Positions 47,748-57,500 of a stretch of 64,000 bases of DNA are shown in pieces (the stretch's first letter is position 1; each line of letters starts with the position of its first letter). Origin of the DNA: Cranoglanis bouderius. Lineage: Eukaryota > Chordata > Actinopteri > Siluriformes > Cranoglanididae. The stretch is taken from contig CM042542.1 in assembly GCA_023630585.1 (NCBI GenBank), positions 25,246,788 to 25,310,787 on the forward strand. The letters run 5' to 3'. Below the pieces are notes generated by a model. That model searched no databases and had not been told where the DNA came from. It saw only the letters and a list, made by a program, of their open reading frames with translations. Made by a program: the position numbers and the translations under genes.

Positions 47748-48381
47748 AAATAAAAGCCCAACACGTGTCCGACCCACACTCGTAAAAAACAGCCATGGCA
47801 GAGGGTGGTTTTTATGTAACGTTGCCATGCAACGCATCATTATCTGTTTATCCGGAAAACCGCATATCTAATTACACAACCAGATTGGCGAAAGGTATAA
47901 ATTTAAAAGGAGAATGGCAAGTGGGGTTAATCGAATTTGAATACCCCGTGTCGTGGTACACGTTTAATGAGACAGATGCTACGTTCATTTTCAGCTATGA
48001 TGAAACAAAGCCATCAGTTATTAAGAATCATGTTGACCCCAAAGAACTTTTCATCACCGGCGATCGGAGAACATCAAACATACCTTACACGTTAAAGGCG
48101 GGTTATTATGAGGATATTCCTTTCCTGATCGGAGGGATCAACGCAAACCTACCATCGGGGACGAGTCTCGGTTATGACCATATTAAAAACAAAGTGTTTC
48201 TGAAAGCCCCTCCGAAGACGTCATTGACATTTTATGGAAAACTAGCTAATATTTTAGGTTTAAAACCAGGTATTGCTATAGAAACTAGTAATCAAAATCA
48301 TGAAAAACACATAGTAGGGTATACGTCTGTGACGTATGCCCCATATCAGGCGGATATAAACGGGGGGTTCTACACCATGTA

Positions 48382-49890
48382 CAGGTGCATCTCAATAAAT
48401 TAGAATGTCGTGGAAAAGTTCGTTTATTTCAGTAATTCAACTCAAATTGTGAAATTCGTGTATTAAATAAATTCAATGCACACAGACTGAAGTAGTTTAA
48501 GTCTTTGGTTCATTTAATTGTGATGATTTTGGCTCACATTTAACAAAAACCCACCAATTCACTATCTCAACAAATTAGAATATGGTGACATGCCAATCAG
48601 CTAATCAACTTAAATCACTTGCAAAGGTTTCCTGAGCCTTCAAAATGGTCTCTCAGTTTGGTTCACTAGGTAAGCCACAAACATTCATTGCCAAAGAAGC
48701 TGCTGTTCACAGAGTGCTGTATCCAAGCATGTTAACAGAAAGTTGAGTGGAAGGAAAAATTGTGGAAGAAAAAGATGCACAGCCAACCGAGAGAACCGCA
48801 GCCTTATGAGGATTGTCAAGCAAAATCGATTCAAGAATTTGAGTGAACTTCACAAGGAATGGACTGAGGCTGGGGTCAAGGCATCAAGAGCCAACACACA
48901 CAGACGTTCCAAGGAATTTGGCTACAGTTGTCGTATTCCTCTTGTTAAGCCACTCCTGAACCACAGACAACGTCAGAGGCGTCTTACCTGGGCTAACGAG
49001 AAGAAGAACTGGACTGTTGACCAGTGTTCCAATATCCTCTTTTCAGATGGGAGCAATTTTTGTATTTCATTTGGAAACCAAGGTCCTAGAGTCTGGAGGA
49101 AGGGTGGAGAAGCTCATAGTCCAAGTTGCTTGAAGTCCAGTGTTAAGTTTCCACAGTCTGTGATGATTTGGGGTGCAATGTCATCTGCTGGTGTTGGTCC
49201 ATTGTGTTTTTTGAAAACCAAAGTCACTGCACCCGTTTACCAAGAAATTTTGGAGCACTTCATGCTTCCTTCAGCTGACCAGCATTTTGAAGATGCTGAT
49301 TTCATTTTCCAGCAGGATTTGGCACCTGCCCACTCTGCCAAAAGCACCAAAAGTTGGTTAAATGACCATGGTGTTGGTGTGCTTGACTGGCCAGCAAACT
49401 CACCAGACGTGAACCCCATAGAGAATCTATGGGGTATTGTCAAGAGGAAAATGAGAAACAAGAGACCAAAAAATGCAGATGAGCTGAAGGCCACTGTCAA
49501 AGAAACCTGGGCTTCCATACCACCTCAGCAGTGCCACAAACTGATCACCTCCATGCCATGCCGAATTGAGGCAGCAATTAAAGCAAAATGAGCCCCTAGA
49601 AAGTATTGAGTACATGTACAGTAAATGAACATACTTTCCAGAAGGCCAACAATTCACTAAAAATGTTTTTTTTTATTGGTCTTATGAAGTATTCTAATTT
49701 GTTGAGATAGTGAATTGGTGGGTTTTTGTTAAACGTGAGCCAAAATCATCACAATTAAAAGAACCAAAGACTTAAACTACTTCAGTCTGTGTGCATTGAA
49801 TTTATTTTATACACGAGTTTCACAATTTGAGTTGAATTACTGAAATAAATGACCTTTTCCACGACATTCTAATTTATTGAGATGCACCTG
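48382..49890 (+). mobile_element. Tc1/mariner-type transposon
   Basis: 1,509 bp, flanked by TA at 48,380-48,381 and 49,891-49,892. The inverted ends, about 210 bp, begin CAGGTGCATCTCAATAAATT and are about 97% alike. It carries one transposase frame in the same orientation as the penton gene. It is the youngest insertion of the nest. Confidence 0.95.
48640..49591 (+). pseudogene. Tc1-type transposase, N-terminus damaged
   Basis: The frame 48,743-49,591 (282 codons, opening at TTG) has the DDE catalytic core: FSDGSNF (first Asp), FQQDLAPAHSA (second Asp) and NSPDVNPIENLW (Glu, spacing of DD34E type). The DNA-binding paired-like N-terminus lies upstream in another frame near 48,645-48,740 (ATGGTCTCTCAG, then AAAGAAGCTGCTGTTCACAG) and looks shortened: about 60 residues are missing against the usual length of about 340 aa. 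The element is therefore probably non-autonomous. Confidence 0.85.
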
Positions 49891-50147
49891 TATATATACA
49901 CAGATATTATAGAATATCAATCAGTTGGCGACCACCACGTACCACTACTACGTTGTGTGCATATAGACGGTGATATTAATAAGAATATTACTGTCAGATA
50001 CGATAGACCGCATTACGTGTCAGTTAACAAATCGTTCATCACAGAAATAACTATACAGGTGAAAGACGATCAAAATCAAGACGTGCCTTTCAGTTACGGG
50101 AAGGTGTGTGTCAAACTACACTTTAGACCTGTGAAACAGTTTGTTTA

Positions 50148-50633
50148 ATGATGGTGTATCTCAATAACATGAACAACATAGACCCCATGCGTTATGTAGC
50201 CTATTACCAGAATCAAGCCGGTAATGGACTCCCGGGGTATGCCGGTGGGGGGGTAATGTATGGCGCAGGTCTGGGTGGAATGTTTAGAGGGCTCTTTAGA
50301 ATGGCCATACCATTGCTAAAACGGGGGTTTAGCATAGCCAAACCCCATCTTAAATCAGCTGCAAAAAACATACTAAGCGACGTTGTTACCAATACGTTAT
50401 CACGGTCTTTTAATGACGGTGATACTCAAGACGGATCAGGGTTGATGGCTATGGCTCACAATAGATCAACTAGACCACCAGGGATTCGGAGGAGTGGTCA
50501 AGTACGAAAGAAAACAAAACACAATGTTAAGAATGCGTCAGTTGTAAAGAGAAGACGCGTGGTGACAACAAAAAGCGCTACATCAAAAAAAAAAAAAAAA
50601 AGACCAAAGACCCACGTTAAAACAATATTTTAG
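50148..50633 (+). CDS. Small basic core or membrane-lytic capsid protein (pX/pVI-like)
   Basis: 161 aa; the ATG overlaps the penton stop by one base. The N-terminus is glycine-rich (LPGYAGGGVMYGAGLGG, residues 28-44). A predicted amphipathic helix follows (MFRGLFRMAIPLLKRGF, about 45-61). The C-terminus is strongly basic (RRRVV, KKKKKRPK), suited to DNA binding. This layout resembles adenovirus core or pVI-type proteins and counterparts known in adintoviruses. MYGA-G (residues 37-41) fits the adenain cleavage pattern (M/I/L)xGx-G, so the linked protease may cut here and expose the helix. Function is inferred from composition and position. Confidence 0.65.
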   Translation: MMVYLNNMNNIDPMRYVAYYQNQAGNGLPGYAGGGVMYGAGLGGMFRGLFRMAIPLLKRGFSIAKPHLKSAAKNILSDVVTNTLSRSFNDGDTQDGSGLMAMAHNRSTRPPGIRRSGQVRKKTKHNVKNASVVKRRRVVTTKSATSKKKKKRPKTHVKTIF

Positions 50634-50636
50634 ATC

Positions 50637-51945
50637 ATGGCCTTACTACACAACATGTCAGAAGAGTGTTTAAAAACCGAACTGGATCTGTTCACAGTGC
50701 CGATGACTCAAACAGCTATTGAAAAAAACACTTATATAGAAGTACCACCGTTATCAGCCATATCGGACTCATCACCGCTGGAATTTTTTATAGCGGGGAC
50801 TGGAGAGGATTATGTAGATCTAAACAACACACTAGTATTTTTGCGTCTCAAAATCACTAACGCTGACGGCACGGATATTGCGGACGGAGCACCCGTGGGG
50901 CTTATTAATTATCCAGGCGCGACTATATTTTCACAAGTGGATGTGTCGTTAGGAGACCGTCTTATATCGCAGAGTTCTAGTACATACCCTTATCGATGCA
51001 TAATAGAGTGTCTCACCAATTATGGTAGAGACGCACTTGAAACACTTTTCTCAGCGGCATTGTTTTACAAAGACACGGCGGGACATATGGATGTATCAGA
51101 CCCCGCAGGTGGTAATCACGGGCTCACAAAAAGAGCTGCTTTTACCAATGCGAGCAATGTCGTGGAACTTCTAGCCCCTATACACAGCGACATATTCTTT
51201 CAAGAAAAACTTATGCTTAACGGCGTGGACATTAAAATCCGTATGACAAGGGGTAAAGACGAATTCTGCTTGATGAGGAGCAACGCTGCACAATATAAGC
51301 TAAATATTCTATCAGCGTCACTATTTGTAAAAAAAAGTGTCTGTATCGCCGGCTGTAAGATTGGGGCATGCAAAGACGTTGTTAATGACAACCGCTAAAT
51401 ATCCTATAGATCGCGTGTGTCTGAAAAATTTTTCAATTCCTGCTGGATCACGCGTCTGTAATCAAGAAAATTTATTCTTAGGAACCATGCCAAAATCGGT
51501 GGTTCTAGCGATGGTTGATAATGATGCATTTACAGGAGCTTATAATAAAAATCCATTTGCTTTTAAAAACTATGACCTAGAATTTTTGGCTATTTATCTG
51601 GATGGCCAGCAACACCCCGCGAAGCCTCTGCAACCAGAATATGAAAGGGGGTCTGCAGTACGTGAATTTTATCAGTTAGCGCTGGCTTCTGGAAAACATC
51701 TTAAAAATCAACCTCTTTCAATAGATAGAGAAGATTTTCTACAGGGGTACACATTGTACGCATTCAATCTCACACCAGACGAGGAGTGTGGCCAACATAT
51801 TTCACTCATCAAGTCTGGAAACATCAGACTAGAAGCCCGTTTTAGACAGCCGCTACCCAGAACGATTAATTTGATTGTTTATGCCATATTCGACAGCATA
51901 ATCGAAGTGTCAAATCACCGACAGATCCTGGTTGACTACTATTAA
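50637..51945 (+). pseudogene. Major capsid protein (hexon-like, double jelly-roll), one frameshift
   Basis: The first frame 50,637-51,398 begins MALLHNMSEECLKTELDLF and includes SPLEFFIAGTGEDYVDLNNT and GATIFSQVDVSLGDRLIS; the second frame runs from about 51,337 to 51,945 and includes YPIDRVCLKNFSIPAGS, FLAIYLDGQQHP, FLQGYTLYAFNLTPDEECG and VIYAIFDSIIEV-like C-terminal text. Together they make about 435 residues, the usual size for Polinton capsid proteins (relatives of C. elegans F54H12.2). The frame changes at a run of eight A at 51,329-51,336. It starts 4 bp after the previous stop. A homopolymer error cannot be excluded. Confidence 0.9.
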
Positions 51946-51967
51946 TATGTAAAATAAAAATTAAAAA

Positions 51968-52504
51968 ATGGACACACTAGAACTTACGGCCGTCATGGAC
52001 AAGATCTCATACAACACATATTTTCTCGGGGTGCTCCCGTGTGACTATCTTCCAAAAGAACCATTAAAAAAATTACCCGCCATGGTAGTGATAAACACGC
52101 ATCCGTCAGGACTCCCAGGTGAACATTGGTTGTGTATATATATAAACGAAGATGGGGTGGGTTGTTTTTTCGACAGCTTTGGTAATAAACCAGATTACCC
52201 ACGTTTTCCGTCACTTATTAAAAACTTTCTAAACAGCAATTCTAGTGTTGTACAATATTCATCAGTGCAAGTCCAAGATTTTTCATCAGATACATGCGGG
52301 CAGCATTGTGTGTTCTTTCTTTACCATATGTCAAAGGGATATAATTATGATTATGTGATGAGTCTGTATACCGATGATTTTATTAAAAATGACAAAAAGG
52401 TAACTGTTTTTGTGAAAAAACTAAAACAAAACCGTTGTAATGAAAATGTTTCCAATTGTATACACTGTGTTCAGACATGTGATGTGTTTATGTATCATGC
52501 TTAA
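51968..52504 (+). CDS. Adenain-like maturation protease
   Basis: 178 aa, ATG start, intact. A Ulp1/adenain-fold cysteine protease that processes capsid and core precursors. The catalytic triad is visible: His53 in PGEHWLCIYI, Asp69 in CFFDSFGN, Cys110 in SDTCGQHC, with the oxyanion Gln103 in VQVQDF. Length is slightly below human adenovirus protease (about 204 aa). It follows the capsid genes by 22 bp, as in other Polintons, and an AATAAA lies just after the stop (52,514). It converges with the minus-strand genes. Confidence 0.92.
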   Translation: MDTLELTAVMDKISYNTYFLGVLPCDYLPKEPLKKLPAMVVINTHPSGLPGEHWLCIYINEDGVGCFFDSFGNKPDYPRFPSLIKNFLNSNSSVVQYSSVQVQDFSSDTCGQHCVFFLYHMSKGYNYDYVMSLYTDDFIKNDKKVTVFVKKLKQNRCNENVSNCIHCVQTCDVFMYHA

Positions 52505-52652
52505 CATTCTCAAATAAACAACAACTAAAGAATAGAACACCCTTTTTTGTTGTTGTTGACTTTTTTATTATCATTATTAATATTACACATACAACACAAT
52601 CAGTATAATAACAAGTCCAAAATAGGAAACAGAACATACAAAATCTCTGAGA
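52505..52652. terminator. Convergent poly-A region between the two Polinton arms
   Basis: AATAAA on the plus strand at about 52,514 and TTTATT (AATAAA on the minus strand) at about 52,564 serve the two converging gene sets. The 148-bp gap is T/A-rich. Confidence 0.6.
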
Positions 52653-53438
52653 TTAATATTTCAGCCACTGACTCGTGTCGAGAGGCGGCGAGCTGAATAA
52701 TGCAGGCTCGTCTGAATAATTTGTGTGTGATGCTGGCACTTTCTGTCCTTTTTTACTCTTATTAGATGTGCTGGTTATAACAGGTGTCGTATTGTTTTTG
52801 AAAGAGTTAATAACTTGTCTGACATAACGATTCGGCACCGTCGAGTACGGTATATTTAAAATAGAAAAAGCCTGCAGAAACTCATTCCAGCCAATAGGTC
52901 TCAGCGCGTCAGAAACCTTTTGTGGAGCAGTGACACCTTTGACTAAATCGAGCATGTGCGACCCGTGGATTGTTCTGCCTTTAAACACAAACTCCCCCGA
53001 CTCAGCCCAAGATGCAACGTCTTTAGATTTAGAAATTTTATCTAAAATGTAACGAGCGTTTTTTACACTCCTCTGTGGTACATTCTTCAAAACATCGAGC
53101 ACAACACCGTCTGAAATATCGTGAACCCCCACACCCGTCGCAGAGGACTGTTCTTCTTCTTTTTCAATACCGTCTGGCTGTGGGAGTGTTAATGTTAACG
53201 TGTTGGTTTCACGGTCCACCTGTCTTGCGATTGTTAAAAAACGTTGTAATGTATTTGTATACAGCTTAGCCTTTTCATAATCGTCCAAATCAGATCTGTG
53301 CAAAATACTTCTTATGGTCGCATCCAAATCATTCTCCACAACTCGTTGAATAGTCTCGCGCGGGGGGTCACTCGTTAGTTTATTTATTTGATGCTGGGGT
53401 ACTAAAAACATCTTCTCTGCATACTCCATCCCCACCAT
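52653..53438 (-). CDS. Conserved Polinton protein, function unknown
   Basis: The first ATG in frame is at 53,438 (MVGMEYAEKMFLVPQ), 6 bp after the upstream gene's stop; the frame is open further upstream from a GTG. About 261 aa. Regions: an N-terminal helical part with NKLTSDPP, a charged linker, then VLKNVPQRSVKNARYILDKI, FVFKGRTIHGSHMLDLVK and RPIGWNEFLQAFSILNIPYS. The C-terminus is Ser/Lys-rich. The GSHMLDLVK and NIPYS-type motifs recur in Polinton proteins of fish and invertebrates, where the role is not established. A structural or virion role is possible given its neighbours. Confidence 0.7.
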   Translation of the reverse strand: MVGMEYAEKMFLVPQHQINKLTSDPPRETIQRVVENDLDATIRSILHRSDLDDYEKAKLYTNTLQRFLTIARQVDRETNTLTLTLPQPDGIEKEEEQSSATGVGVHDISDGVVLDVLKNVPQRSVKNARYILDKISKSKDVASWAESGEFVFKGRTIHGSHMLDLVKGVTAPQKVSDALRPIGWNEFLQAFSILNIPYSTVPNRYVRQVINSFKNNTTPVITSTSNKSKKGQKVPASHTNYSDEPALFSSPPLDTSQWLKY

Positions 53439-53443
53439 ATTAT

Positions 53444-53770
53444 CTAGATGTGACCAGATTGCTGATAAACGGTATTGCCACACTTAATAGCGGTAGTAGA
53501 AAACCCCCCCTGCTGATTTATCAGACGTCTTTTTCTCTTAACAGCTATTTTCTTGTCAGCCACAAGCTTCAGAGCACTTTTATTCCTTCTCAGTTTGCGG
53601 TATTGTGACACCGTGAGTGGAATATTCCCGTGGAGAACGTTAAGAGCCACTTCACACAAAGTCGCAATGAGTTCATCTGCTGCAGACTGTAAAATGACAC
53701 GTCTCTGTTTGGGTGTAGCGTTTAATAATATTTTTAAAAGAGGTATGTTTCTACAAAGTCTATCCGACAT
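53444..53770 (-). CDS. Small basic conserved Polinton protein, possible protease substrate
   Basis: 108 aa, ATG start. Helical N-terminus (LLKILLNATPKQRRVIL), a segment VALNVLHGNIPLTVSQYRKLRR, then a basic cluster (AVKRKRRLINQQGGF). Small proteins with the same PKQRR and LxGNIPL pattern are common in animal Polintons and adintoviruses; function unknown. QQGG at residues 86-89 before Phe resembles a double-glycine cleavage site for the linked protease, and the same QQGG occurs at residues 86-89 of the PolB protein. It is followed 6 bp later by the next gene. Confidence 0.7.
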   Translation of the reverse strand: MSDRLCRNIPLLKILLNATPKQRRVILQSAADELIATLCEVALNVLHGNIPLTVSQYRKLRRNKSALKLVADKKIAVKRKRRLINQQGGFSTTAIKCGNTVYQQSGHI

Positions 53771-53807
53771 TTTTTTTTTATTTTTTACAATCCAACACTT
53801 TTTCCCC

Positions 53808-54503
53808 TCAACTATCTTCTTTTCTGTATGTATACAACAGGATTCGTTGAGAGTAAATCTGTTCTGAGCCGATAGTGTTCGGGTGAATTTGTTTTATAAT
53901 CAATAGGTACCCGAAAGGTTTGTTGGTCGCGTCTTGATAACACTCCATAAAAAATTTTGTGTTACCCGGGTACATTTGTCTTCCTAGTACACTCACTTGG
54001 TTGACGTCTCTAGGGTTTTTAAACAACATCAGATAATTTGTGTTTAAGCTGATAGTCCTGCTGGATTTACCCTGACAAAATAAATTCTGCACGATATAAA
54101 TAGCACTAAGGTTTCTATGGTGAACATACTGTGTGAACACCTTCTCCACCTCGTTGCTCCCGCTGGCCTCTTTCATCAAATCATCCAGGATTAACAAACT
54201 AGTTTTGTTGATTGGGAACATTTCATCATCGTTTAGAGTCTGTGGTAGTCCTTCAATAAATTTTATTTTGCATATTTTCAATAATTCATCATACAACGGC
54301 TGCCAACAATCATAAATATATACAATGTTTTCAATTTTTTTAGAAATCATCTGTACAGCATTTTGCAACAACATTTTTACAAAATATGACTTTCCTGAGT
54401 TTGAAGGCCCACTTATCACACATGAAAATGGGTGCTGTAATCTGAAATCAAAACCACCAGTGTCTCGAACACCCCTGTGTTCAAAAAACATGTCAGAACC
54501 CAT
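53808..54503 (-). CDS. Genome-packaging ATPase (FtsK/HerA, A32-like)
   Basis: 231 aa from the ATG at 54,503 (MGSDMFFEHRG); the frame is open further upstream only from a GTG. Walker A is GPSNSGKS (about residues 32-39) and Walker B is LLILDDL (about 108-114). It should pump the linear genome into capsids. It overlaps the PolB stop by 11 nt; a start at the next Met (54,491) would remove the overlap. Size and motifs fit the Polinton/adintovirus ATPase. The sequence is intact. Confidence 0.9.
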   Translation of the reverse strand: MGSDMFFEHRGVRDTGGFDFRLQHPFSCVISGPSNSGKSYFVKMLLQNAVQMISKKIENIVYIYDCWQPLYDELLKICKIKFIEGLPQTLNDDEMFPINKTSLLILDDLMKEASGSNEVEKVFTQYVHHRNLSAIYIVQNLFCQGKSSRTISLNTNYLMLFKNPRDVNQVSVLGRQMYPGNTKFFMECYQDATNKPFGYLLIIKQIHPNTIGSEQIYSQRILLYTYRKEDS

Positions 54504-57500
54504 ATGGAATTGTTGTGAAATCAGGTAGGAGCACACGTTTGTTGTACACTACCTTAAACTTTTTGACGACTGTCCTATTGTGAAGTGTGAAGCGTTTTTT
54601 ATCTCTCGCTATACTATCGGTGTGTGCCAGTATATGACGACCGTTATCACCCGCCACGACATAGTGATCAACAAGTCCGATCAGTGTGTCTAACCTAATG
54701 GCTTTTGAGTTTACAGCATTGAGCGTGATACCTTTGACCTTCATACAAACAGACCCCTTAGCAGTACGGTAGCCGTATGTTTTCGGACCCCCTGAACAAA
54801 ACTCTACAATATGGTCGCCATCCCCAATTTCGTCAGTTAGATTACCGAGGTAAGGCCCCAATGGGGGGTCCCAGTCACCATCTCTAGATGTAAAGATAAC
54901 ACTGTCTGTGTCACTGTACAACAACCTATCACCCAACTTGTCCATTAGATCATACAGTTCTAGACGCGCATGCGCTGTTGTAAACGCACCAAGGAAGATG
55001 TTAATGTCGCGGGTCTGCCCACATTTACCATCAGTGTAACACCATTGTATTAGAGCAACAGTGTCTGACACGAACGAGAAGTGTTTAACGTCATGTCCAC
55101 CACCAAAAATGTGTTGGGCGAACTGCTCAGGATCTGAAAGCAACTCTGTACACGGTAAATTTTCACGCATAGAGAATCGACCCCAAAGCGAGTTCAACAG
55201 AAGTTTATTAATAGACCTACGTGCGGGGTTAAGGATTATCTTGTCGTGATTCAGTTTAATGCCCTCTTTTTCAAAATAATCGGCTATGTATGCCTCTTTG
55301 TCTGCGTCTGTCACAACACTCACGGGGAATCCGCTGGCCTCTTGTTTGTACTGTAAAAACGTTTTAACATAATCACAAAACAAGGTTTCCGAACGCTGTG
55401 GAAAATGCCACACCTCATCCACTTTCGTAACAACATACCCCTTCTCCACAGCTTTTAACAACTCAATACTGACCCAACAACCTGAAATGGATCTTTCCTC
55501 ATCATCATGTCTACATGGGGGTGTCTGATTCTGCTGGTCGGCACAGGTACGACAGAGCGGAAACATAAGCTTACCACCGGTCCTATAAGGAAGGACGGGG
55601 TGAAGCAGTTTTCTCGGCGGCAGCACCGTGGCTTTGACAAATCCATAATAATTTTCAAGAGGTTCAAAATCCTTAAAAATTATTTGGGGGTGACCTATGG
55701 GGTAACATTTCTTGGCCTGACAATATGGATACAGACTTGTGAAGTCGACATAGCGTATTTTCTCACCAATGTCAACTTTATGATATAATTTGTACGCATT
55801 AGTACACCCACCAAATAATGCTTCACGCGGTTTCAGTCTCTCAGGATGCGTATATGTAGCCATAAATGCCATTACATCAACATCAGTCTGTTTAGCTTTG
55901 TTCCAATCACACTCCCACATCACCTCCACATCCAACCCATAAGTGTGTGTTAAAATTTCCACCTTATCGTCAAACTGTCTTCTGAGTGTACCGTAAGACA
56001 CTTTTGATAAGGGATGTGTATGATTGGGGTTATAAAGACATTCATGCCCGTGAAACATACAACCGTTGAATTCGAATGCTTTTTTTACACCGTCTTTTTC
56101 ATAATAACCATCGAGATGATATTTACCAATCATCATCTCACCTCGGTTTAATGCGTGTTGAATATCTAGACCACGTGATGTTTTAACATACTCAAGCCAT
56201 TCGATGGATATGTTTGAGTATGTCTTGTTCTGGTGTGTGTAAGCATTGTTATGTGTTAGGGCTAATGTGTCTTTTGGCAGAAAGTGTGTTTTATACACGG
56301 CCATACAGCAGGCCGCCAAGGTAGTATATCTAAACGGATCGAGTTTGGTGCATTGAATGAATTCATAGCGATATTTCAAGCAAGCCTCACGCAAAAGTAT
56401 GACGTCATTCCTACCATACATACTAAGTTCTTCTTTAAAATCAAACACCTTGCCCGATACTGTTGCGTACCACTCGTCAAACAGCGCCCTCTCTTTGTCA
56501 GACATTGTCTCATAGCCGTAGAAGTGTTTGTCCGGGTATGGCCCTATGTAATCCTCATTTTCTTTTCTGTTGAAAATGTGTGGAAAATAACCTTTCTCTG
56601 CACAGTTTAGATTTAACGCAGCAGGTGTCATTGCCAGACGCATGGGTATGAATGAATAGCTGTCGATAAAGCGCTGCTTGAATGTGTCGTCACACATTAG
56701 AATTACCCTACAGCCTTGCATTGTGATTTTAAGCGTGTGTCCCGCGTTTGTGAAATATTCCAAAAGTATAAAGTTATCAAAACCAGAAGCATTGTGTGCT
56801 ATCCATGTGAAATTCCGATAACGTGGTCGTCTAAACTTTTTAACGAGTCTTTCTACGCAATCTGGACCAGCGGCTGTGAACTCTTCCCCTTTAAACGTTA
56901 TTGCGCATACAAAATTAGCTTTGTGTTTACCATTCACACACTGTGTTTCAAAATCATAGAATATGTACTTGTCACTAGGTGGTTCGATCTTTGTGGGTTG
57001 TATAAAACATTGATGCACACCACCATTAACCGTTTCAGCACGGCAGTGGACACACACAGCACCAACACATGTGTGTTTTTTTGAGTTTGTGGCACTGACA
57101 TGGTAACGCCTATTACATTTTTGACAGTATTTCGTGACATCGCATTGCGCATGTTCTTGTCCTGATGCCGGTCGTTTATGGGCGTAGTAACAATAGTCAG
57201 ATTTGCAGTACCGTGAACAATCGATGCAATGTCTTGTTTTGACGGGCTGTTTATAACAGTCAGGGTCATTGCAGACATCACATACATATTTGCAACGATG
57301 ATCTCTACGACTAGTAAAACCTTGATAACAGTAGTCGCACACATATGGAGTACCTATGAATGCATTCAGCTTCTTAATCATAAAATAGTGCCCATCGTGC
57401 AGGTACAAGAACACTGTGTTGTGATGACGTGCATCACTGGTCATAAACTTTTCCAGCATGCCTGTGTTTGATCTGTGGAAGACCACTATTTTTATGTTTA

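Larger units (their letters stand above)
47795..50148 (+). pseudogene. Penton-like minor capsid protein, interrupted by Tc1 element
   Basis: The first part (47,795-48,381, about 195 aa) starts at an ATG: FYVTLPCNASLSVYPENRIS, then GEWQVGLIEFEYPVSW and AGYYEDIPFLI. The second part resumes at 49,893 and ends at 50,148 (HHVPLLRCVHIDGDI, then VKDDQNQDVPFSYGKVCVKLHF). Without the Tc1 and one TA copy the two parts are in the same frame, giving about 280 aa. This is the single jelly-roll minor capsid (penton base-like) protein known from Polintons; it would form the capsid vertices. The stop of the second part overlaps the start of the next gene (TAATG). The interruption inactivates this copy. Confidence 0.85.
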
